Assembly: GCA_964020155.1 (NCBI GenBank)
Contig: OZ026547.1
Coordinates: forward strand, 4,657,509-4,721,508
From: Chondrilla cf. caribensis
Lineage: Eukaryota; Porifera; Demospongiae; Chondrillida; Chondrillidae
Direction: 5' to 3'
DNA: 64,000 nt
Shown here: one piece after another, positions 52,273-63,775 of the stretch
Numbering within the stretch: the stretch's first letter is position 1
How the letters are laid out: each line of letters opens with the position of its first letter
The notes under the pieces: model-generated
What the model saw: only the letters and a program-made list of their open reading frames with translations
The model's database searches: none
What the model was told of the DNA's origin: nothing
Made by a program: the position numbers and the translations under genes

Positions 52273-52766
52273 TTGAAGATTACTGTGCATACATAGCTAC
52301 ATGTTCTTATATATATTCCAGTTAGATTGGACACTTGTATGCTGTATTTTATAAATTAGCCGGTATGAAATACTATTATAGTGGAAAAATCATTGAGTTA
52401 AAAACTATAAGAGACCCATGTGCCAGTCACATGACTAATGTTTAAGTTTACTGGATGGTATAGAATGTAACAGTCACATGACAAATGCCATGTGACGGTC
52501 ATGTGACTAAAGTATACATTTGTTAGATGTCATGACATATATAAATACTATTATAAATCACACTGTAATATAAGCACTATAATTGGATATACATTAATTT
52601 TTTTCCCATTATGCATTGTGATAAAATTTGAATTTGTAGTTAATTTTATTATTATAGTATCAATCATGTTTACAATCTAACTGAGTGTTCATGACCTAGT
52701 GAATTGTATGTGTTTCTCAAGTTCCTAGTTCACACACTACTAATGAGTATAATGTTGTTTGATGTG

Positions 52767-53646
52767 TTAGTCTCTGGAACGAAGCTTCATTTCACTACAC
52801 TTAAGATAATGTGAGAACGTGGGCCATCTTGGTATGTATCCATTTTTGCTGTATGCTGTGTTCAGGTTTGAACACCAGCACTGATTGATCCACCATCCTG
52901 TACCATGGGACTGAGCACAGTTTCCTGACCAGTTATCATTATCCCTGTCAGGTGTTGAGAATGGCATGCCATCATTGTTTTCAAATGAAACACAAGCCCT
53001 CATCCCATCACCTGCTGTTCCACTGTATGCTCCAAGATCCAGTCTGTACTTGTTGGCAGCATTGTGAACAGCAATGGAGCTGTAGATGGCATATTTGTGT
53101 ATTCCTTTGTTGTCGATCATGTCAATTCTCAACTCAGCAGCACAAACACTAAATGTCAAGCAGTTGATCTTCTTCAATCCAAGCCAATGCTCGTACTGTG
53201 GATCACCAAATCCTTCTTCGTAATCAGTCCAGTTGCGATTGAAGTCCAATTGAGCATGTCTTCTTCTCTGGAACACGATCCATTGTCCATTTTTCATGTC
53301 ACAAAATACTTTGAATGGTTTTGTATTTGGACAGTTTGGTGCAATAGTGTAGACTCCATCTTGAGTACATCCTCTCTGATAAACCTCCTTACAGTCCCGA
53401 GGTATGGTATCCCCAGACGGTGTACCTGAGAAAAAAGTGAATACACTATAAACCCTAACCAGTACATGTAGTTCTTGTATGATATTTCTAGTCTGTAGAC
53501 CTAGTAGCTATCTATCCCAGTGTCCTACTGTGTAGTGCATATATAATAGCATGACTGAACTCACATTGTGCATTTGTGGTGTGTGTTCCAGCTAGGATGA
53601 ATCCAATAGTGAGGATGACTGGTGTGAGTATATTCTCCATTGTCAT
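52767..53646 (-). CDS. Secreted fibrinogen-related protein, type B copy 2
   Basis: Signal exon 53646-53565 (82 bases) and FReD exon 53425-52767 (after TCTCAG) give 246 residues, the same layout as B1. The domain is intact: CTPSGDTIPRDC, FQRRRHAQLDF, FGDPQYEHWLGLKK, DRDNDNWSGNCAQ, QCWCSNLNTAY, CSEMKLRSRD. Differences from B1 cluster between the calcium-site motif and the last Cys (for example NQCWCSNLNTAYSKNGY against NDCDCSNLNTLYNNNGY). That is the region that forms the ligand pocket in known FReDs, so the copies may differ in specificity (inference). The intron is shorter than in B1. Confidence 0.85.
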
Positions 53647-53761
53647 CTTGTGTCATTAGTTGAAATAACTGTAGTGATCTCCAATGCAGGTTGATATCTT
53701 GTCCACTTGTTGTCTTTCTCCCTTTGAGCTGTTTGTGTTGTTGTAGGTGGTCACTTCTCTT

Positions 53762-53769
53762 CTTTTATA
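53762..53769 (-). promoter_or_regulatory. TATA box, FReD B2
   Basis: TATAAAAG on the minus strand, about 120 bases before the ATG, as in B1. Confidence 0.65.
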
Positions 53770-54484
53770 GCCCAACCCTTGCAGAAGTGTGTGGGCATGG
53801 GGGTCACAGAAGACCATATTTGGTCAAAATTGCAATTTTTCTCCTTTTATGGTCATCTCTCACTGTCCTCAGTAGTTTCATTCTATTTATAGACCTCATA
53901 GTATTATGTCCCAGTATGGTATTATAATCACTGTCAACTATGTTGGCAGAGGTTAATTTTAACAGGCGTCCCCTCTTGTGTGGATGTGGGTGGATGTAAA
54001 TGAGTGTCCCCAGTGTGTACATGTAGGTGTGCATATCATGTGTGTGCGTGTGTGTATGCCCACGCAGTGGTGTGCATGAGAATGTTTGCATATGGCTTCC
54101 CTGTTAATGCACAATACACAGGATGCAGGTGTGGGAATTATCCCCTTTTTGTAGTCAGGTCAATGACAGTCTTGTCAGCACAGCAGCTAGAAGGTGCACA
54201 AGATTAAGTCAAATCAACAGGGTAGAAATTAAACTGCTCCCATCCACCCACCACAGAGCTAGATGAAGGAGTAAAATATATGGGAATAAGATAGACTACC
54301 ATAGGGTGGATGATAGGGTTAAGCTGTATAGGGGGTAAGTAAGCTGGAAAGTGCAAGCATGCCCTCCTTCAATGATGACATGCAGCTGCATGTATTATGC
54401 TCCCACGCTTTGGGACAAGTGCAGTTAGAGGCTCATGTTGAGAGTGTGAGGTTGAGGACTGAGAGGGGGGGGTGACATCCATTA
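53770..54484. other. Intergenic, duplicated
   Basis: Counterpart of 39666-40400; no gene seen. Confidence 0.6.
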
Positions 54485-56860
54485 AACTCAGTTTAACTTT
54501 GTACACAAGCCAAAAGTTGTTAATTAGCCTTCTACTGATGTCATCCATCGTTGATTGGGGGAACCATAATATGTTTTTGTCTGTTCCATTAGTATAATTG
54601 GATTGTGTATGTCATCTGATCTCCTTGTTAGTGAGGCTCAGTCTACCTTTATGATCCCGAAGTTTCAATAATATGTGTATGTACATTACTATAATTATAT
54701 AGCCTTTGTACATGTATGAGTTGCTGTACTGTAATGACATTGTATGTATTTTATGTACTGCATGTAGTGGTGTTGTGCATGGAAAACGTATTGTTATATG
54801 CTGCATTGTGTCACCACCATGGCCTCCCCATTGTCCAAGTGACACATATCAGTGCAGCTAAACATGCATGTACACCCTCTGAAGGTGGTCATAAGGTAGT
54901 GCATACCTCATAGCGACCATGAAGGAATGGGATATTTGTACCTCGTTCATATGGCCTATGTACATCAGTCCTACACATATCAGTACTTATGTTATTATTG
55001 TAGAGGCTCACATCTATGGCAAAGAACTTAAAACAGGAATATTATGAACAGACCATGTAGCAATCTTGAATAATAATTCTTAGAAAACATTTGATGACAA
55101 TGTAGGTAACTTTGATTATTCGATCTCCTTGTTAGAGACTCATCCTAACTTTGTACACAAGCCAAGAGTTGTTACTTAGCCTTCTACTGAGGCCACCCCA
55201 TCGTTGATTGGGGGAGCCATAATATGTTCTTGTCTGTTCCATTAGACTAAGTATAATTGGATTGTGAATGTCATCTGATCATGTTGGTGAGACTCAGTCT
55301 AACTTAAAGTTTGTACACAAGCCAAGAGTTGTTAATTAACCTTCTACTGAGGCCATCCTTCGTTAATTGGAGGAGCCATAGTATGTTCTTGTCTGTTCCA
55401 TTAGTATCATTGGATTGTGTATGTTATCTGATCTCCTTGTGTGAGTCCAGTCCTGAAACATTACTAGTACTGTACTCTGACCTGTTATGATCATGAAGTT
55501 TCAATATGTGTATGTACATTACTGTATGTCCATTGTACATGTATGAGTTACTGTACTGTAATATGTGTACTGCAGGTAGTGGTGTTGTGTTGATTGGGGG
55601 AGCCATAATTATAATATTATGTTCTTGTCTGTTCCACTAGTATAATTGGATTGTGAATTGAGACTTATTCTAACCTTGTACACAAGCCAAGAGTTGTTTA
55701 TTAGCCTTCTACTGAGGCCATGCATCGTTAATTGGGGGAGCCATAATATGTTCTTGTCTGTTCTCATTGAGTATAATTGGATTGTGAATGTCATCTGATC
55801 TTGTTGGTGAGACTCAGTCTAACTTTGTACACAAGCCAAGAGTTGTTAATTAGCCTTCTACTGAGGCCATCCATTGTTAATTGGGGGAACCATAATATGT
55901 TGTTGTCTGTTCCATTAGTATCATTGGATTGTGTATGTCATCCGATCTCCTTGTGTGAGTCCAGTCCTGAAACATTACTAGTACTGTACTCTGACCTGTT
56001 ATGATCCTAAAGTTTCAATATGTGCATGTCCATTACTGTATGTTCATTGTACATGTATGAGGTACTGCACTGTAATGTATGTACTATATGTACTGCATGT
56101 AGTGGTGTTGTGTGTGGAAACAGTATTGTTATATGCTGCATTGTGTCACCACCATGGCCTCCCCAGGATCCAAGTAACACATATCAGCACAGCTAAACAT
56201 GCATGTACTGCCTCTGAATATACAGTATACCCTGTAGTGACCAGGGCCCATCCCACTACGAGGTATACTATATCTTCAGATCAATATCTACGAGATTCTA
56301 TATCTGTACTTGAGTTATGCTATAATGTGTTTGTACCTTATTACCATGGTCTATATATATATTATATGTGTATATGTGTACCTATAGTGTATATGATATT
56401 ATGTGTTTACACCTATACATATATCTCATAATCTGTACTATCACTATCATCGTAGAGGCTTACATCTATATACAACAATGAATTTGAAACAGGAAAATCT
56501 TGAACAGGACAAGTACTAACAATCTAGAAAAATTCTTAAGACATAATTTTGATGATAATAAATTACATATTCTGATCTTCTTGTTAGTAAGACCAAATTT
56601 AACTTTGTACACAACTCTAGAGTTGCTAATGAGCCTTCTACTGAGGCCACACATGGTTAATTGGAGGAGCCAAAATGTGTTATATCTGTTCCATTAATAA
56701 TATTGGATTTTGTATGTCATTCCATCGTCTTGTTAGTGAGACTAACTATGTACTCAAGCCAAGAGTTGTAAGCCATCATATAATATGCTGCAATGTATCA
56801 CCACCATGTTCTCCCCAGGGTCCAAGTGACACATATCAGCACAGCTAAACATGCATGTGC
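54485..56860. repeat. Repeat field with a dispersed ~150-base unit, copy 2
   Basis: Same units as 40400-42760 (near 54490, 55145, 55300, 55670, 55815 and 56600) with a different number and order, so unequal exchange has continued after the block duplicated. Confidence 0.8.
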
Positions 56861-57468
56861 ACCCTCTGAAAGTCTTGTAGCATTCCAAATTCTGTCTCCT
56901 AAGCAATATGTGTGTATGTAAAATAGCGCATAGAGTGGGGGAAATACCTATCATACAACAGTATAACATCTGCTGCTATAGACGTAACACCCTTATATAG
57001 CAATTTTATAATGTATAAAGCCCTAGCCATTGTATGATGTTCCTAATCATATAGCTGATGAAATCTTCACATGTTTATGATATCAATGGATGCTCTACTG
57101 GTTAAGACATGGTCACTTGGGCAGTATGACACATAAATCCACTCTCCCTTGAGACTTGTCATTTTATATGTCATACTGTCCTGGTGTCCATGTCTTGACC
57201 ACTAAATAATCCTCACCAAAATAGCATGTACATTATGTGTATATTTGTAATGATATTATTATAAATCATGTTCTGGTTCCCATATTATGAATTCTTGTAA
57301 TGAATCTCATTAATTTGCACATCAAAGGATTATATCTTTGATCATAATACACATGGTAAATATAAGCCAATCTACCTAATGTTAGTGTATGTGTAGAGTT
57401 AGTTATTGTACGTTTTTTCGTTAATCCTATGATTGCACACAGTGTGTTTGTGACCATTGGTTGTTGTG
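56861..57468. other. 3' flank of FReD A4
   Basis: Homologous to 42800-43393 and 11330-12367; no gene seen. Confidence 0.6.
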
Positions 57469-58368
57469 TTAGTCACGGAAACGTAACTTCATTTTGGCAA
57501 ACTTCAAAGAAACCCATTTACTGAGGAAGTCATGCCAAACTACTCCTTGATTACCATCCAGTCCACTGCGATACAGACCATTAAGGTTGGAATGAGTACA
57601 AGACTTGTACCACCATGCTCCATGACGGTCACTAGCACAGTTCACACCACTATACTGATCATTGTCTCTATCTTTAGTGCTAAACTGCATACCATTTATA
57701 CTATATGACGATAAAAAGGAGTCTCCAGCAGTTCCTGTGTAATCTGCTATGTTTAGTCTGTAGTTTGTTCCACTGTTGCCAACAGAGAAGAATAAATATT
57801 GGGCATATTTATAGTTCCCTTGGAAATCAGCTAAATCGACTCTTAGTTCTGTTCTCGGTGCTGCTGAGGTCAAGCAGTGTATATAGTCCAATCCAAGCCA
57901 GAATTCTCTCTTGAGGTTCCCAAATCCAGCAACATAGTCTGCCCAGTTCCTGTAGAAATTCTCAGAGCCATCTTTTCTTCTCTGGAAGACAGTCCACCCT
58001 CCATTCTTCATATCACAGAAGACGTTAAACGGTTTTCCACATCCAGGGTCAATAGTGTAGACTCCATCTTGTCTACATCCTTTGAGATAGGCATCTCTAC
58101 AATGTTTATTCGGTGTTGATGGACCTGCGTAAGTACATCCAGTACGTATGTAGGATAGAGTAGTCACTATAATATGTGAGGTCTTACTTTCATGTGTGTA
58201 TGTAGTTGTATAGTGAGTGAGGTTCTACATACAATTGTGTAATTATCAAGACATTGAGGTACTGTGCATACTGTATGCATACCGTATATTTTACTCACAT
58301 TGTCCATATGCTGTAGTAGCTAGTAGAAGTATGGCAATAGTTGTTGATCCACGACTAAAGTTGATCAT
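57469..58368 (-). CDS. Secreted fibrinogen-related protein, type A copy 4
   Basis: Signal exon 58368-58299 (MINFSRGSTTIAILLL, 70 bases) and FReD exon 58124-57469 (after TTACGCAG) give 241 residues. The domain has CRDAYLKGCRQDG, FQRRKDGSENFY, FGNLKREFWLG, DRDNDQYSGVNCAS, KSCT and FAKMKLRFRD; no conserved residue is missing. Its opening (PSTPNKH) resembles A1 and the intronic remnant at 44105, while the body resembles A2, which suggests exchange between copies. Likely functional. Confidence 0.85.
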
Positions 58369-58461
58369 GTTCTTGTTCCTGAGCTGTAACGTTCTCTGTA
58401 GTCAGTGCTCTCTTTCTCCTTGATCTCTCTTACTTGTTGTTTCTCTGGGTTGAGTGGTGTT

Positions 58462-58476
58462 CTTTTATAGCATTGG
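58462..58476 (-). promoter_or_regulatory. TATA and inverted CCAAT box, FReD A4
   Basis: TATAAAAG at 58469-58462 with ACCAATGC upstream. Confidence 0.7.
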
Positions 58477-58879
58477 TTGGTGGGTGTGCACATGTGGGAG
58501 TTCTGTTGTCATGACAGTATGTTTGTTGCCTTGGTAACACACATGATGTCACCCTCCTTTCTAAATCAATAACAAGTGGTGTGTGTTGTGTTTTTAGAAA
58601 GTGAATTTTATTGTATTCTTGTGTCTCCAGTGATTGTTTGTAGGTTGAAAATTCTATAAACAATTTAATATTTAATGGATAGTAATAGGTATTTATTCAA
58701 TCAAGATGTTTTTGTATTGGAGTGTATTTAATATAATGTGAAATTGGAATACCTTATTATTCTTGTGGTGTAGTGACCCTGTCTGTCTGTCTAGTTTCGA
58801 ATTTCAATTATATTTCAGTGAAATGTGCCATTTCTAGGTTTTACTACACTTATGTGTGTATACATACTGTATAAACAAT

Positions 58880-58980
58880 GAAGCAAGTCTCCTTTGGTCC
58901 TCATTTGATTCAACAAATAATGGTTTCTTGAAGACAGGGTGTGGTCTACCGCCAGCAGTTCCATTGTAGCCAGCACCCAT
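58880..58980 (-). pseudogene. FReD domain fragment beside minisatellite
   Basis: Minus strand gives GAGYNGTAGG then a frameshifted tail, homologous to 14209-14365 and 45030-45105. Confidence 0.5.
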
Positions 58981-59370
58981 GATCTGTACACACTGTTCAG
59001 TGTATACTGTGTTGTACATGAGATCTGTACACACTGTACAGTGTATATTGTGCTGTCCATGAGATCTGTACAGTATATGCTGTGTTGTACATGCATATGC
59101 GATTGGTACATTCTGTACTGTTTGTACTGTGTTGTACAAGGGATTTGTACCTACTATACTGTCTGTACTGTGTTGTACATGTTATGTGTAACTGCTGTAC
59201 AGTACGTATATACTGTTTCGCATGAGATCTGTACATACTGTACAACCTATACTGTGTTGTACACGATATCTGTACACACTGTATAGTATATACTGAGTTG
59301 TGCATGTCTTCTGTAAATACTGTACAGTCGCTGTGTATACTGTGTTGTAAATGAGATCTGTACATATAAT
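58980..59370. repeat. 41-bp minisatellite, array 4
   Basis: About nine degenerate units; close counterpart of array 2 including shared irregular units (CTACTATACTGTCTGTACTG). Confidence 0.85.
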
Positions 59371-59409
59371 CTATACTTACTCAGATGCTATCGTTTAATA
59401 TACATACCA

Positions 59410-60292
59410 AAATGTATGATTGTATGAATTCCGTTGTAGCCTGCAACCTGTGGCTTGTACTTACTAGCAACATTCCCGACCATAAAGAAGTTGTCAGTAG
59501 TAGGCGTATTTCTTATCTCCTCGGTAATCAGCCAGGTCAATTCTCATTTCAGTTCTGGTAGTTCTTGTGGTGAGACAGTGGATCTTCTCCAGACCAAGCC
59601 ACTGCTCACCCCAGACTGAACTGAAGCCTGAAAACATATTCTGCCCAACCTCTATTGAAATTCTCAGATCCATCCATTCTACTCTGGAAGACAGTGTATT
59701 GGTTGTTGCAATAAACTTTGAATGGTTACTGGTTTGGACAGTGAGGGTCAATAGTGTAGACTCCACCTTGAGTACATCCTCTCTGATAGACCTCCTTACA
59801 GTCACGAGGTATGGGGTTTCCAGGGTTACCTGTGTGTGTAATAGATGAAATACCTATCATATTATAGAATTTATAAGAATATTGTGTCTTTGTATGTACT
59901 CTTCAACATCAGGTGCATGCAGTGGTGTTAGAATACACTTTGTTTGGTGAGTGAGTTTGGTAGGTAATTGGCTTCGGGAGGAATGTGGTCCCCTTGCACC
60001 CCAATAGCACAAAAGCAAAGGTATGACCAAGAAGGTCTATCATTTGGTATAATATATCTGAATTGAAATGGAGTAGTGTAGTTGACACCAATTGCAATAA
60101 TTCACCCTCTCCACAAATTGTGTGGATCCATTCCTACAGTTGTTCATTCACTCATCCAGGTATTGTGAGATTGTTGATTAAGTATAACTGTGAATGTACA
60201 GTAGTTAGTGTGTTGTACTCACATTGTCCATATGTTGTAGTAGCTAGTAGAAGTATGGCAAGAGTTGTTGATCCACAACTAAAGTTGATCAT
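59410..60292 (-). pseudogene. FReD gene type C copy 2, several lesions
   Basis: Signal exon 60292-60223 is intact (donor GTGAGT). The FReD exon starts at 59829. TAA replaces the Lys codon of CPNQKPFKV (near 59729). An extra T gives a frameshift in EYVFSGF (near 59635), and a small duplication near 59493 disturbs KYAYYNFF. The exon runs out into the same non-FReD tail as at 14770 before the minisatellite. It is a clear pseudogene and sister of 14731-15699. Confidence 0.75.
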
Positions 60293-60394
60293 GTTCTTGT
60301 TCCTGAGCTGTAACGTTCTCTGTAGTCAGATCTTTCAGTTCAGTCTTTCTCCTTGATCTCCCTTACTTGTTGTTTCTGTGGGCTGAGTGGTGTT

Positions 60395-60409
60395 CTTTTA
60401 TAGCATTGG
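60395..60409 (-). promoter_or_regulatory. TATA and inverted CCAAT box, type C copy 2
   Basis: TATAAAAG at 60402-60395 with ACCAATGC upstream. Confidence 0.65.
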
Positions 60410-61148
60410 TTAGTGGGTGTGTACATGTGGGAGTTGTGTTGTCATGACAGTATGTTGGTTGTCATGGCAATATCATCATACCACATCATCACTCATGAGA
60501 TGTTTACAGACTTCCACATATAGTATAGTTATAGTGAAACTAACACTATGATTAATGTAGTACAATACAGTTGTATACATTTATATGTATACCTATGATA
60601 GTCACTGGTGTTCTTTTAGTGCTTGATGTTGTTGTGTTGCTTGGTTGAGTATGTATCCACATTTCTCTGTGTTTGTTGCAGCCATTACCAAGGAGATGCG
60701 TTTGAAACGGGCCGGGACATTGTAGCAGATCCGGTCAAATTCCATTCAAACATTGCAGTCCACCTCTACAGTCCATCCAGAACCCCAGGAACTGTCATAG
60801 TTGGAAGCATTGGTTTCCGTAACTTCACTCCAAAGCCGATCAGAACACTTCTGTTGTCTGTTGGCGGGACTAATATGATGTTGGTATTATCGCCATGGCA
60901 AACACACTGGAGTGCCTGTATGCTTTGGTAAAGGTTTTTGTGTGCACAGTTGGCGGGAACAGTGTTGCTTTGAAGGACATGGAGAAATTGGGCAGTTTCA
61001 AGGTAAGTGGCATGTTGCATGGGAGGATCAAATGGATGTATCGTATTCGCATACTGTATACATACAAATGTACAGTATAATATACTACAATCATACATAT
61101 GTACCGTATATGCTATATTATTATGCATATGTACATACTGTAAGTATA

Positions 61149-61440
61149 CAGTGGGAGCTGTAGTAGAGACCACCTCAACACAAACACCACCTGTCCTAAG
61201 TGACAATAGCTGGACTTTCCACTATGTCAACTCAAGTACAGTAAATCACCTCTGTATAAAGACCACCTGTCTCGAGAGTCCACCTTTTACTGGTGCCTTG
61301 GGTGGTCTTTATATACAGGTTCCACTGTACATCAACTACTTCAATGTGTCCTTTGGGTGGTCTTTATATACAGGTTCCACTGTACGTCAACAACTACAGT
61401 GTGTCCCTTGGGTGGTCTTTATATGCAGGTTCCACTGCAT
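61149..61440. mobile_element. Short inverted-repeat element (CAGTGGAACCTG family), copy 3
   Basis: Starts TACAGTGGGAGCTG. Its right part GGTGGTCTTTATATACAGGTTCCACTGTA is present in three tandem copies near 61305, 61355 and 61410. Confidence 0.6.
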
Positions 61441-61852
61441 ATGTACAGTATGCATTGTTGTGTTGTTAATTTGGGTTGTCTTTTGCAGCAGAATCAAAAT
61501 TCATTTTCCCAACAACAAGTTTGTACAACCTTGTATGAGGTTGTAGAAGGTAGCTACAAGTTTGTGCAACCTTGTATTATCTTGTAATAAGGTTGTAGAA
61601 GGTGGCTACAAGGTTGTGTTATCTTGTAGCAAGATTGTAGAAGGTGGCTGCAAGTTTGTGTAACCTTGTATTATCTTGTAGCAAGATTGTAGAAGGTGGC
61701 TGCAAGTTTATACAAGCTTGTATAAACATGATTGCTACCACTTGGTTAACAGTTTTACCTTCAAATTCCTATGTATGTCGGTTGTGACATGGTTGTATAT
61801 TTCATGTGGACTATCTCATTGCATGTTTTTTACTCTTTGTTGCATGTTTAGA

Positions 61853-62238
61853 GATTCAATTGTTTCCTGTTTTTTACATGTTGTACAGATATGGGTGTTT
61901 CCTGTTTGTAACATGTTGTACAGATATGGGTGTTTCCTGTTTGTTACATGTTGTACAGATATGGGTGTTTCCTGTTTGTTACATGTTGTACAGATATGGG
62001 TGTTTCCTGTTTCTTACATGTTGTACAGATATGGGTGTTTCCTGTTTGTTACATGTTGTACAGATATGGGTGTTTCCTGTTTGTTACATGTTGTACAGAT
62101 CAAAATGTTTCCTGTTTGTTACATGTTGTACAGATATGGGTGTTTCCTGTTTGTTACATGTTGTACAGATTAAAGTGTTTCCGAACTGTTCTTTATTGTA
62201 CAGATTTAAGTATTTCTTGTGTGTTCCTTGTTTTACAG
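61853..62238. repeat. 35-bp minisatellite made of a splice acceptor
   Basis: Units TTGTACAGATATGGGTGTTTCC repeat every 35 bases: the GAT after CAG falls at 61888 and every 35 bases to 62238. The last is the real acceptor and start of the exon at 62239. The array thus copies an intron-exon border about ten times. Confidence 0.9.
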
Positions 62239-62739
62239 ATCTGGGTGTTTGGAGTGAAGCTTCACAAGACATCCAGAGTTTTCTTTTGCAACATTCCAGG
62301 GAGTTGTTGGTTGCTGGAGTGTATGTGCACATGTGCCCACAAGCTGTTCATGTTTGTGTGTATGTATACATAATATGTGTGTTTATGTTTTATATAGAAC
62401 GTATGTATGCATACAATACATATCAAAGTATTATGTGTGTATGTCTGTTCGTGTTATATAGTATGTTAAACTATATGTATGTATAAATTGTATGCAGTAC
62501 ATATTAAATTGCATATTATGTTTGTATGTACACCTGTAAGTGTTGTATTGTATGTATGTATGGATGGATGGATACTTTTTATTCAGTGTATTTCAAATAT
62601 ATATCTTGTGTGTATGAGATGTACATGTTATATAGTATGTTAGAGACATCCTGGTGTGCATAGTGGATGATAGACACTTTATACGGTTAATATGCGCATA
62701 GTCCAATACAACATTTTTATATGGGATAGAAATGTGTTT

Positions 62740-63030
62740 ATCAATTTCCTGCTTTGTTCTTACTCAGTTAATCCTAAAATGAAACCTGTCTGGTGACCAC
62801 TGCTGTATCACTGACCTGTGCTACATGGCTTATGTACACACAGACTTCTCTTTGATCCTCCCCTCAACCAACAAATGTACGTATGTGTACGTATAGGTTA
62901 ACACTGAAATCAGCCAATGTGCTACAGTAACAGTACTTGTATCCTAGTTGAGGGGTAGATCAAGGGAAACCTGAGCATACATAATCCATGTAGCACAGGT
63001 CAGCGGTACAGCACAGGTCTGTATGTGTAA
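62740..63030. mobile_element. Remnants of the CTTGTATCCTGG element
   Basis: Counterpart of 51400-51770, with more mutations. Confidence 0.5.
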
Positions 63031-63436
63031 CTCTTATACAGTGTGTATTGAATTACAGTGAATTCTCGTTGATCCGCCACCGCTTTATCCTCCAAATCTT
63101 TTAATCCACCACAATTTTCCAGTACCAATATATTGTACAAGTACCAATGAATATCCAGTTAGTCCGCCATATTCTTTGAAGACGAATTGCGGCAGATTAA
63201 TGGGAATTCACTGTATATGTCTATATATATATCTGTATGTCTGTGTGTCTTATGCACTTGTGTGTGGTTTGTTAGGAATGAATGCAGGAATGTCAAGATG
63301 ATGAACAAGATGCGTTTGGTGTCCACAATGCTCCACCATCTGCAAGATGCCGACCAGGAGGAGAAGAGGAAGAAGGACATTATTTTGTGAAACTTTGGCT
63401 CTGTTGTTTAGGTGTTGTTTGAACGAGCAAGATTTG

Positions 63437-63600
63437 AATTGTGTGTGTGTGTGCATGTGTGCATGTGTGCATGCGTGCGTGCATGTGTGTTTGTACATGT
63501 GCATATGTATGGTGTGTGTGTTTGTGTGTGTTGGTGTACATGTGCGTGTGCATGTGCATGTGCGGTGTGTGGTGTGGTGTGTGTATGTGTGCTTGTTAGC
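63437..63600. repeat. GT-rich low-complexity tract
   Basis: Interrupted GT/GCAT repeats after the stop of the exon at 63277-63389. Confidence 0.9.
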
Positions 63601-63775
63601 ACACATGTTGTGTTTATGTGTAGTCCTGAATACCATACATATTGTAACATGGTATAACTTGGTATAACATAGTATAACATAGTATAACATAGTATTCCAC
63701 ATTATGTACATCTCTGATGTTTACCAGCCTCCTACCTCATCAGAATGGAGCAGTACACACAGTACTTCATAAATC

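Larger units (their letters stand above)
60682..63775 (+). pseudogene. Unknown spliced gene, copy 2 (decaying)
   Basis: Exon 1 from 60682 reads HYQGDAFETGRDIVADPVK and RTPGTVIVGSIGF without the five-base loss of copy 1, but frame breaks follow near 60870. The second exon of copy 1 (VGNILHLIL) is not found. The third is 62239-62317 (LGVWSEASQDIQ). A separate exon 63277-63389 encodes MMNKMRLVSTMLHHLQ and ends in a stop; no match was seen in copy 1. Of the fourth exon only 63728-63775 remains (ASYLIRMEQYTQYF), with its donor G lost. This copy is most likely non-functional. Confidence 0.45.

Noticed and set aside
61853..62238. CRISPR array (regular repeats)
   Set aside because: Units are contiguous without unique spacers and the genome is eukaryotic; it is a minisatellite.
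61718..62486. 226- and 147-codon ORFs with repeated CYMLYRYG
   Set aside because: Translation of the 35-bp array, open in all three frames.
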